Of a stretch of DNA of 64,000 nt, positions 27,861-35,238 are shown in pieces. Below the pieces are notes generated by a model, which saw only the letters and a list, made by a program, of their open reading frames with translations, was not told where the DNA came from and did no database searches. Made by a program: the position numbers and the translations under genes. The stretch comes from Streptomyces resistomycificus (GTDB taxonomy: Bacteria; Actinomycetota; Actinomycetes; Streptomycetales; Streptomycetaceae). Numbering within the stretch: position 1 is the stretch's first letter; each line of letters opens with the position of its first letter. Where the stretch lies: assembly GCF_001514265.1 (NCBI RefSeq), contig NZ_KQ949002.1:1-64000 (forward strand). Direction: 5' to 3'.

Positions 27861-29995
27861 CGGAGCAGCCGACCTCCTTCGAACGCCCCCAGACGGGCGT
27901 CGACCCCGCGGATCCCCGCGGGGCGCTCCTGCGTCCCCCGGCGCCTTCGCACCCGCGCAGTGCCGATACGCCGTCGCACGCGCCCGGCGCCGGCGGCTTA
28001 CCGGCACAGGCGCGCGCCGGTGAGACGCCGCCCGCAGGCCCCGGCACGACGACTTCGAGCGGTAAGGACACCAGAGCCGTAGGTACCGATCCCGAGCACT
28101 CCCAGTCCGCGGCCGCCGAGCCCATGGGAGCCCCTCCCGCGCAAGCGGATTCGAGCGTGGGGGAGCACCGTCCGCGCCCCGTCCCCGAGGCGATCCCGGC
28201 CCAGCCGGGCCTCGAGCAGGACCGTTCCCAGACCGGAGGCCAGGAGCGCCGTACCGGACAGGGGATGGTGTCGAACCGGCCCACGCCGATGCGGCGGGAC
28301 GGGGACCGGCTGCGGTTCGTCGGCGCCGCCACCCGCCGGATCGCCCGCGGCATCGACCTGGACGAGATCGTGATGGGGCTGTGCCGGGCGACCGTGCCGA
28401 CCTTCTCCGACGCGATCCTCGTCTATCTGCGCGACCCGCTGCCGGTCGGCGACGAGCGGCCCACCGGGCCCCTCGTGCTGCGGCTGCGCCGCACCGACCG
28501 GATCCCCGAGGAGCGGGACACCGACGGCGGCTTCAGCGCCGTGTTCCAGCCGGAGCCCACCGAGCTGGAGACGATCGGCACCGAACTGTGCGAGGTGCGC
28601 CCCGGCAGCGCGCTCGCCGAAGTGCTGCGCGGGGTACGCCCGGTGTTCACGGACACCCAGGACGTACGTGCCGCGCTGACGGAACTGCTGGGCGAGGGCG
28701 GCGACTTCGTCGTACCCCCCGGACAGCGCGCGATCCTCGCCCCGCTGCGCGGCCGGCGCCGGGTCATCGGTGCCGCGCTGTTCCTGCGACGCCCCGAGCG
28801 CCTCGCCTTCGAGCCGGACGACCTGCTCGTGGCCGCCCAGCTCGCCACGCACAGCGCGCTGGGTATCGACAAGGCGGTGCTGTACGGCCGTGAGGCGTAC
28901 ATCGCGGACGAGTTGCAGCGCACCATGCTGCCGGAGACGCTGCCGCGGCCCACCGGCGTACGGCTGGCGTCCCGCTACCTGCCGGCCGCCGAGACCGCGC
29001 GGGTCGGCGGTGACTGGTACGACGCGATCCCGCTGCCGGGCAGCCGGGTGGCGCTCGTGGTGGGTGACGTCATGGGGCACTCCATGACGTCCGCGGCGAT
29101 CATGGGGCAGCTGCGGACCACCGCGCAGACCCTCGCCGGGCTCGACCTGCCGCCGCAGGAGGTCCTGCACCATCTCGACGAGCAGGCCCAGCGCCTCGGC
29201 ACCGACCGCATGGCGACCTGCCTGTACGCCGTCTACGACCCGGTCTCACACCGCATCACCATCGCCAACGCCGGACATCCCCCGCCGGTCCTGCTGCACC
29301 TGGGCGGCCGGGCCGAGGTGCTGCGGGTGCCGCCGGGCGCGCCGATCGGGGTGGGCGGCGTCGACTTCGAGGCCGTGGAGCTGGACGCGCCGGCCGGAGC
29401 GACCCTGCTCCTCTACACGGACGGGCTCGTCGAGTCGCGGCTGAGGGACGTGTGGACCGGGATAGAGCAGCTGCGCGAGAAGCTCGCCGCCACCGCGCAG
29501 CTCACGGGCCCCGACCATCCGCCGCCCCTCGAGGCGCTGTGCGACGAGGTGCTCGACATGCTCGGCCCGGGCGACCGGGACGACGACATCGCGCTGCTCG
29601 CCGCCCGCTTCGACGGGATCGCGCCGAGCGACGTGGCGTACTGGTTCCTGGAGCCGGAGGACGCGGCGCCCGGCCGGGCCCGGCGGCTGGCCCGGCGGGC
29701 GTTGTCCCGCTGGGGCATGGAGGAGCTGACCGACTCCGTGGAGCTGCTGGTCAGCGAGGTCGTGACGAACGCCGTGCGGTACGCGTCGCGGCCGATCACG
29801 CTGCGGTTGCTGCGGACGGACGTGCTGCGCTGCGAGGTCGGTGACGATGTGCCGCAACTGCCCCGGCTGCGGCAGGCGCGGGCCACGGACGAGGGCGGAC
29901 GTGGGCTGTATCTGGTGAACCGGCTGGCCAGGCGGTGGGGGGCCACACGGCTCAGCACCGGCAAGGTGGTGTGGTTCGAGCTGAACCGAGGCTGA
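27857..29995 (+). CDS. GAF-PP2C (SpoIIE)-HATPase signalling phosphatase with TTA codon
   Basis: 712 residues from GTG 27857. Residues 1-135 are a disordered Pro/Ala/Gly-rich tail. Then come a GAF-like sensor (FVGAATRRIARGIDLDEIVMGLCRATVPTFSDAILVYLRDP...), a SpoIIE-type PP2C phosphatase (GGDWYDAIPLPG, GDVMGHSM, YTDGLVESRL, DDDIALLAARF) and a C-terminal HATPase domain (LVSEVVTNAVRYA, DEGGRGLYLVNRLA). Likely role: partner-switching control of a sigma factor. Codon 48 is TTA (27998-28000), so full-length translation would need the bldA tRNA; an in-frame ATG after the tail (about 28265) would bypass it. It ends in a strong terminator. Confidence 0.9.
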   Translation: MTEQPTSFERPQTGVDPADPRGALLRPPAPSHPRSADTPSHAPGAGGLPAQARAGETPPAGPGTTTSSGKDTRAVGTDPEHSQSAAAEPMGAPPAQADSSVGEHRPRPVPEAIPAQPGLEQDRSQTGGQERRTGQGMVSNRPTPMRRDGDRLRFVGAATRRIARGIDLDEIVMGLCRATVPTFSDAILVYLRDPLPVGDERPTGPLVLRLRRTDRIPEERDTDGGFSAVFQPEPTELETIGTELCEVRPGSALAEVLRGVRPVFTDTQDVRAALTELLGEGGDFVVPPGQRAILAPLRGRRRVIGAALFLRRPERLAFEPDDLLVAAQLATHSALGIDKAVLYGREAYIADELQRTMLPETLPRPTGVRLASRYLPAAETARVGGDWYDAIPLPGSRVALVVGDVMGHSMTSAAIMGQLRTTAQTLAGLDLPPQEVLHHLDEQAQRLGTDRMATCLYAVYDPVSHRITIANAGHPPPVLLHLGGRAEVLRVPPGAPIGVGGVDFEAVELDAPAGATLLLYTDGLVESRLRDVWTGIEQLREKLAATAQLTGPDHPPPLEALCDEVLDMLGPGDRDDDIALLAARFDGIAPSDVAYWFLEPEDAAPGRARRLARRALSRWGMEELTDSVELLVSEVVTNAVRYASRPITLRLLRTDVLRCEVGDDVPQLPRLRQARATDEGGRGLYLVNRLARRWGATRLSTGKVVWFELNRG

Positions 29996-30012
29996 CACCG
30001 GCCAGGAGAGCG

Positions 30013-30043
30013 AAGGGCGCCCGGCGGTCTGCCGGGCGCCCTT
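30013..30043. terminator. Bidirectional terminator
   Basis: A perfect 13-bp stem (aagggcgcccggc / gccgggcgccctt) with a 5-nt loop, between the convergent phosphatase and penicillin-binding protein genes. Confidence 0.92.
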
Positions 30044-30076
30044 TCCTGTCGCTGCGGTCCTCCTCGGGACCCGTCC

Positions 30077-32359
30077 CTACTGGTCGTCTCTCGGATCGAA
30101 CGGGTCCGTCGGGTCGATCTCCGCCGGCGGGGTGGTCGTCGGAGTCGGGGCGGGCTCGGTCGTCGGGGTGGGCGTCGGAGTCGGGGACGGCGGCTTGGTC
30201 GTCGCGGGCTCGGTCGTCGGGGGCTCCGAGGTGGGGGCCTCGGTGGTCGGCTCCTTCGACGGGGTCCGCGTCGGGGTCCGGGTCGGGGTCGGCGACCTCG
30301 TCGGCCGGACCGCCGCGCCCTGGGTGGTGTCCAGGTCGAACTTGGTGTCCGAGGCCGTCACGCCGAACATGTACGCCGCCCAGATCTGCGCCGGGAAGCC
30401 ACCGCCGTCGACGCGGTCGAGGCCGGCCGCGCCGTACATCTTGGTCTGGGCGTGGGTCTTCTCGTCCTCGCCGAACAGGCCGACCGAGGTGACCAGGTCC
30501 GGCGTGTAGCCGGTGAACCAGGCCGACTTGTTGTCGTCGGAGGTACCCGTCTTGCCGGCGACCTGCTGGCCGTCGCGCTCCGTGTTGTCGCGCACGGCCT
30601 TCTGGGCCGTTCCGTCGTCGACCACGCCGGTGAGCACCGAGGTGACCGTGTCGGCGGCCTCACGGCTGATGACCTGGTCGCCGATCGGGTCGGGCATCTT
30701 GACCAGGCGGGTGTTGTGCTCGGCCGACTTGACGATGGTCGGGCTGACCTTCCTGCCGTGGTTGTCGAGGGTGGCGTAGACGCCGGCCATCTGCAGGGGG
30801 CTCGCGCCCATGGTGCCGAGGGTCTGCGCGGGCACCGCCTTGAGGTCGGCGGTCTCCATGCCGAGCTTGCCGGCCACCTCCAGGACCTCGTCCATGCCGA
30901 CGTCGACGCCCATCTGCGCGAAGACGGAGTTGATGGACTTGTTCATCGCCGTCTGGACGGTGACGTCGCCGTAGTTCTGGTCGTCCTCGTTCTCCGGCGC
31001 GAAGGCGATGTCGCTGCCCTCGACGGGACGCTTGCTGGTGCCGTCGTAGACCGTGCTCGCGGTGATCGGCTTGTCGTCCTGGGTCCGGGCCTTGTCCTCC
31101 AGCGCGGCGGCGAGGATCACCGGCTTGAACGTCGACGCGGGCTGGTAGTCGGCACGGGTCGCGTTGCTGAGGTAGTGCTTGTAGTAGTCGACGCCGCCGT
31201 ACAGGGCGACGACCTTGCCCGTCTCGGGATCGACGGAGACCGCGCCGGCCTGGATGTCCTTGTCGACGGACCGCTTGTCGCCGTCCAGCTTGCTGGTCAG
31301 CTGGGCCTTGACGGCCTTCTCCAGCTGGGCCTGCTTCTTCTTGTCGATGTTCAGGGTGATGGTCCAGCCCTGGTCCACGACCTGGGCCTCGGCCTCGGAG
31401 CGCGAGATGCCCTGTTCCGCCATCAGCTGGTCCTCGACCTGCCGGTTGGCGAGGTCGACCAGGTAGCCCTTCTGGCCGTCCAGGCCGGGGGCGCCCTTGG
31501 GCTCCTTCGGCACCGGGAACTTCATGGCGTCGCGCTTGGCCTTGTCGAGCCAGCCCTCCTCGACCATGTTGTCCAGGACGTAGTTCCAGCGCTCCGTGAC
31601 CAGGGCCCGGCCGGTCTTGTCGGCGACCGCCCAGTCGTACTGGCTGGGCGCCTGGAGCAGCGCGGCGAGGTAGGCGCCCTGCGCGACCGAGAGGTCCTTG
31701 GCGTCGACGCGGTAGTAGGCCTGGGCGGCGGCCTGGATGCCGTAGGCGCTGCGGCCGTAGTAGCTGGTGTTGATGTAGCCCGCGAGGATGTCGTCCTTGG
31801 ACGTCGTACGGTCCACCTTCAACGAGATGACCAGTTCCTTCAGCTTGCGCGTGACGGTCTGGTCCTGGTTCAGGTAGTAGTTCTTGACGTACTGCTGGGT
31901 GATCGTCGAACCACCCTGCTTGCCCTTGCCCGACAGGGTGTTGATCAGACCGCGGGCGGTGCCCTTGAGGTCGACGCCGGCGTCCGTGTAGAAGCTCTTG
32001 TTCTCCGCAGCGACGAACGCGTACCGGACGGGCTCGGGGACCTCGCTGAGCTCCACGATCTCGCGGTTGGTCTCGCCGTCGCGGGTGAGGATCTTGCCGT
32101 CGCTGTACTTGTAGACGTTGCTCTGCTGCTGGGCGGCCGCGTTGCCCTTGGGGATGTCGACCATCATGTACAGCGCGATGAACGCGCCGATGCCGAGCAG
32201 GCACAGGCCGAAGAAGGTGCCGAGGATCTTCTTCCAGGTGAAGAGCCTGCGTATGACGCTCTTCCCGGACGTCCCGCCCGCAGCCGACGAGCGGCGGCTC
32301 TTCGGCGCCGCGCGGCGGCCACCGCGCTGCCGCGCCCGTCTCTCTTCCGCTCGTCCCAT
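30077..32359 (-). CDS. Bifunctional class A penicillin-binding protein
   Basis: 760 residues. Basic cytoplasmic N-terminus, one membrane segment (about 43-67), and a GT51 transglycosylase domain with catalytic E119 (FVAAENKSFYTDAG) and KGKQGGSTITQQYVKN. The transpeptidase has S409-T-F-K (YQPASTFKP), SIN (MNKSINSVFAQMG) and KTG (AGKTGTSDDNKSAWFTGYTP). The C-terminus is a long Pro/Thr/Ser-rich tail of short PT-type repeats (about 30090-30310). It polymerises and cross-links peptidoglycan at the outer face of the membrane. The low-complexity tail may span the wall. Confidence 0.96.
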   Translation of the reverse strand: MGRAEERRARQRGGRRAAPKSRRSSAAGGTSGKSVIRRLFTWKKILGTFFGLCLLGIGAFIALYMMVDIPKGNAAAQQQSNVYKYSDGKILTRDGETNREIVELSEVPEPVRYAFVAAENKSFYTDAGVDLKGTARGLINTLSGKGKQGGSTITQQYVKNYYLNQDQTVTRKLKELVISLKVDRTTSKDDILAGYINTSYYGRSAYGIQAAAQAYYRVDAKDLSVAQGAYLAALLQAPSQYDWAVADKTGRALVTERWNYVLDNMVEEGWLDKAKRDAMKFPVPKEPKGAPGLDGQKGYLVDLANRQVEDQLMAEQGISRSEAEAQVVDQGWTITLNIDKKKQAQLEKAVKAQLTSKLDGDKRSVDKDIQAGAVSVDPETGKVVALYGGVDYYKHYLSNATRADYQPASTFKPVILAAALEDKARTQDDKPITASTVYDGTSKRPVEGSDIAFAPENEDDQNYGDVTVQTAMNKSINSVFAQMGVDVGMDEVLEVAGKLGMETADLKAVPAQTLGTMGASPLQMAGVYATLDNHGRKVSPTIVKSAEHNTRLVKMPDPIGDQVISREAADTVTSVLTGVVDDGTAQKAVRDNTERDGQQVAGKTGTSDDNKSAWFTGYTPDLVTSVGLFGEDEKTHAQTKMYGAAGLDRVDGGGFPAQIWAAYMFGVTASDTKFDLDTTQGAAVRPTRSPTPTRTPTRTPSKEPTTEAPTSEPPTTEPATTKPPSPTPTPTPTTEPAPTPTTTPPAEIDPTDPFDPRDDQ

Positions 32360-32542
32360 GAGTCCGCTCGCTCCGCTTCCTTCTCGGCTGTCACACAGGT
32401 TCGTGGCTCAGGTCAGCTCAGAAAGCTAACACCGCTGTATATGACAAAGGGCCTTCGATCCCGTCTTTTACGGACGTGACAATCAGCACCTGTCCCAAAG
32501 GAACCGACCCCTGAGAGGGGCGAAGGGTTGCCGGACGCGGTA

Positions 32543-32556
32543 AAGTGATATCACTT
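32543..32556. promoter_or_regulatory. Perfect 14-bp palindrome upstream of the SPFH gene
   Basis: AAGTGATATCACTT is a perfect palindrome 37 nt before the SPFH start, in the only AT-rich patch of the region. It is a likely operator, and the ribbon-helix-helix protein encoded at the end of the operon is a natural candidate to bind it; that link is inferred. Confidence 0.55.
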
Positions 32557-32592
32557 AGCAAGCGACAAGCTAGTGAAACGGGGGGACCACCC

Positions 32593-33543
32593 ATGTCCGC
32601 GAACACCACCACGAACGACTCCGCGACCGCCGCCGACGTACCACGGATGCCCGACCCACGCGTCCGGGAGTTCGCCGCTCACAGCATCGGCGGGGCGCTC
32701 GCACTGCTGCTGGGCCTGACCGGCCTGCTGGTCGGCATCGGTATGGTCGTGACCGCCTCGGCGTCGACGATCCCGGGCGGCGCCCAGGCCGCGCTGTTCA
32801 TCGCCGGATTGCTGCTCGCGCTCTCCGCCTTCATCGCGATGTGCGGCCTGAACACGGTGGCGCCGGGCGAGGCCCGGGTGGTCCAGCTCTTCGGCCGCTA
32901 CCGGGGGACGATCCGCGAGGACGGACTGCGCTGGGTGAACCCGTTCACCTCCCGGGAGAAGATCTCGACCCGCGTCCGCAACCACGAGACCGCGGTGCTC
33001 AAGGTCAACGACGCCTACGGCAACCCGATCGAGCTCGCCGCGGTCGTGGTGTGGCGGGTGGAGGACACCGCGCAGGCCTCCTTCGAGGTGGACGACTTCC
33101 TGGAGTTCGTCTCCACGCAGACCGAGGCGGCCGTGCGGCACATCGCCATCGAGTACCCCTACGACGCCCACGAGGAGGACGGCCTCTCGCTGCGCGGCAA
33201 CGCCGAGGAGATCACCGAGAAGCTCGCCGTCGAACTGCACGCGCGCGTGGAGGCGGCCGGTGTCGCCATCATCGAGTCCCGCTTCACCCACCTCGCCTAC
33301 GCCCCAGAGATCGCCTCGGCGATGCTCCAGCGGCAGCAGGCCGGGGCGGTCGTCGCGGCGCGGCGGCAGATCGTGGACGGCGCGGTGGGCATGGTCGAGG
33401 CGGCACTCGCCCGGATCGCCGAGCAGGACATCGTGGCGCTGGACGAGGAGCGCAAGGCGGCGATGGTGTCCAACCTGATGGTGGTGCTGTGCGGCGACCG
33501 GGCACCGCAGCCGGTCCTCAACACGGGAACCCTCTACCAGTGA
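32593..33543 (+). CDS. SPFH/band-7 (slipin-like) membrane protein
   Basis: 316 residues from ATG 32593, with a GGGGGG tract before it. Two hydrophobic segments (about 30-55 and 60-85: LALLLGLTGLLVGIGMVVTA, AALFIAGLLLALSAFIAMCGL) are followed by the band-7 domain (VAPGEARVVQLFGRYRGTIREDGLRWVNPFTSREKISTRVRNHETAVLKVNDAYGNPIELAAVVVWRV) and a coiled helical tail (AEEITEKLAVELHARVEAAGVAIIESRFTHLAYAPEIASAMLQRQQA). SPFH proteins form membrane microdomain scaffolds. The next gene overlaps it. Confidence 0.93.
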   Translation: MSANTTTNDSATAADVPRMPDPRVREFAAHSIGGALALLLGLTGLLVGIGMVVTASASTIPGGAQAALFIAGLLLALSAFIAMCGLNTVAPGEARVVQLFGRYRGTIREDGLRWVNPFTSREKISTRVRNHETAVLKVNDAYGNPIELAAVVVWRVEDTAQASFEVDDFLEFVSTQTEAAVRHIAIEYPYDAHEEDGLSLRGNAEEITEKLAVELHARVEAAGVAIIESRFTHLAYAPEIASAMLQRQQAGAVVAARRQIVDGAVGMVEAALARIAEQDIVALDEERKAAMVSNLMVVLCGDRAPQPVLNTGTLYQ

Positions 33544-33782
33544 CGGATCCGTCCGAGGGCCCGGCCCCTCAGCGCCGGCCGCAGCAGCGCAAGCAGGTGC
33601 TGCTGCGGCTGGACCCCGCGGTGTACGAGGCGCTCGCCCGGTGGGCCGGCGACGAACTGCGCTCGGCCAACGCGCAGATCGAGTTCCTGCTGCGACGCGC
33701 CCTCAAGGACGCCGGCCGCCTGCCGGGCGAGACCGGCCCGCTCCCCCGCCGGGGGCGACCCCCACGCGAGCCGGACGCGTAG
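33540..33782 (+). CDS. Ribbon-helix-helix (Arc/HicB-type) small protein
   Basis: 80 residues, GTG overlapping the SPFH stop by four bases (GTGA), so the two are coupled. The core RKQVLLRLDPAVYEALARWAGDELRSANAQIEFLLRRALKDAGR is a ribbon-helix-helix: a short strand, then two helices, with the second carrying SANAQIEFLLRRAL. Flanking Pro/Arg tails. Such proteins bind DNA as dimers on short palindromes. Annotators often call it a HicB-type antitoxin, but no HicA toxin adjoins, so a repressor of its own operon is the simpler reading. Confidence 0.8.
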   Translation: MTDPSEGPAPQRRPQQRKQVLLRLDPAVYEALARWAGDELRSANAQIEFLLRRALKDAGRLPGETGPLPRRGRPPREPDA

Positions 33783-33988
33783 GGCGAGCCCGGACCGTCC
33801 ACCGACGGCGACGCCACGACGGGGCACCTGTACGGCCCGGCCGACCCTCCGGCCCTCGCCTCCCGGCCCTGCCCGTGACCCCCGGCCTCCGACCCCTGCC
33901 CGTGACCCCCGGCCCCCGTGTAGCAGAACCGTGACAATGGGCCCCCACCTGCGCCTCGACACGCGCCGCCAAGGTCTGCGCACCGGGC

Positions 33989-34018
33989 GTATACATGCGG
34001 GGTATACACGGTATGTAC
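33989..34018. promoter_or_regulatory. Candidate PadR operator and promoter
   Basis: Two GTATAC blocks (33989-33994, 34002-34007) and gtatgtac (34011-34018) lie 9-40 nt before the PadR start; TACAT (33992) and ATGTA (34013) form an outer dyad. PadR proteins bind ATGT/ACAT dyads and often repress themselves. No Shine-Dalgarno precedes the ATG, suggesting a very short leader. Confidence 0.5.
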
Positions 34019-34027
34019 AGTCCTCTC

Positions 34028-34552
34028 ATGTCCATCGGTCACACTCTCCTGGGACTCCTGGAGTCCGGCCCCCGTCACGGTTACGACCTGAAGCGGGCCT
34101 TCGACGAGAAGTTCGGTCACGACCGGCCGCTGCACTACGGCCAGGTCTACTCGACGATGTCCCGTCTCCTGAAGAACGGCCTCGTGGAGGTCGACGGGAT
34201 CGAACCCGGCGGCGGACCCGAGCGCAAGCGGTACGCCATCACCGAGGCCGGCATCACCGACGTACAGCGGTGGCTCGCCACACCGGAGAAGCCCGAGCCG
34301 TACCTCCAGTCGACCCTGTACACCAAGGTCGTCCTGGCGCTGCTCACCCGGCGCGACGCGGGCGACATCCTCGACAACCAGCGCGCCGAGCACCTGCGGC
34401 TGATGCGGATCCTCACCGACCGCAAGCGCAAGGGCGATCTCGCCGACCAGCTCATCTGCGACCACGCGCTGTTCCACCTCGAGGCGGACCTGCGCTGGCT
34501 CGAACTGACGGCCGCGCGGCTGGACAAGCTCGCCGAGGTGGTGGCCCAGTGA
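34028..34552 (+). CDS. PadR-family transcriptional regulator
   Basis: 174 residues from ATG 34028 (an ATG 33 nt upstream lies within the operator). N-terminal winged helix: GHTLLGLLESGPRHGYDLKRAFDEKFGHDRPLHYGQVYSTMSRLLKNGLVEVDG...GPERKRYAITEAG. Its C-terminal helical dimerisation arm runs to residue 174. PadR proteins repress export and detoxification genes until a small molecule binds. It overlaps the ABC ATPase gene by four bases, so it controls or is co-made with that transporter. Confidence 0.95.
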   Translation: MSIGHTLLGLLESGPRHGYDLKRAFDEKFGHDRPLHYGQVYSTMSRLLKNGLVEVDGIEPGGGPERKRYAITEAGITDVQRWLATPEKPEPYLQSTLYTKVVLALLTRRDAGDILDNQRAEHLRLMRILTDRKRKGDLADQLICDHALFHLEADLRWLELTAARLDKLAEVVAQ

Positions 34553-35238
34553 CCGCTCCCGCCGGTTCCCTGCTCACGGCCGACGCGCTGCGCAAGGCGT
34601 ACGGGCCGACCGTCGCACTCGACGGTGCCGAGTTCTCCATCCACGCCGGTGAGGTCGTCGCCGTGATGGGCCCGTCCGGGTCCGGCAAGTCGACCCTGCT
34701 GCACTGTCTCGCCGGGATCGTGACGCCCGACTCGGGGTCGATCACGTACAACGGGCGCGAGATGGCGACCATGAACGACGCCCAGCGCAGTGCGCTCAGG
34801 CGCAGCGAGTTCGGGTTCGTCTTCCAGTTCGGGCAGTTGGTACCCGAGTTGACCTGCGTGGAGAACGTGGCGCTCCCGCTCAGACTGAACGGCGCCTCCC
34901 GCAAGGCCGCCGAGCAGGCCGCGCTCACCTGGATGGAGCGGCTGGAGGTCGACGACCTGCGCAAGAAGCGGCCCGGAGAGGTGTCCGGCGGGCAGGGGCA
35001 GCGGGTCGCCGTCGCGCGGTCCCTGGTCACCGACCCGCGCGTGCTGTTCGCGGACGAGCCGACCGGCGCCCTCGACTCCTACAACGGCGAGCGGGTGATG
35101 GAGCTGCTCACCGACGCCGCCCGGTCCACCAACGCCGCCGTCGTGCTGGTCACGCACGAGGCCCGGGTGGCCGCCTACTCCGACCGCGAGATCGTCGTAC
35201 GGGACGGGAAGTCCCGGGACATGGAGCGCGTCGTATGA
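34549..35238 (+). CDS. ABC transporter ATP-binding protein (MacB/LolD type)
   Basis: 229 residues, GTG start overlapping the PadR stop. Walker A GPSGSGKSTLL, Q-loop region VFQFGQLVPELT, signature VSGGQGQRVAVARSL (the usual LSGGQ is VSGGQ), Walker B VLFADEPTGALD, H-loop VLVTHEARVA. The subfamily works with FtsX-type permeases for extrusion or mechanotransmission rather than classic import. The permease gene overlaps its stop (ATGA). Confidence 0.95.
   Translation: MTAPAGSLLTADALRKAYGPTVALDGAEFSIHAGEVVAVMGPSGSGKSTLLHCLAGIVTPDSGSITYNGREMATMNDAQRSALRRSEFGFVFQFGQLVPELTCVENVALPLRLNGASRKAAEQAALTWMERLEVDDLRKKRPGEVSGGQGQRVAVARSLVTDPRVLFADEPTGALDSYNGERVMELLTDAARSTNAAVVLVTHEARVAAYSDREIVVRDGKSRDMERVV

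Noticed and set aside
30452..32479. 675-codon plus-strand frame opposite the penicillin-binding protein gene
   Set aside because: Antisense shadow; no recognisable protein, and the PBP frame has all catalytic motifs.
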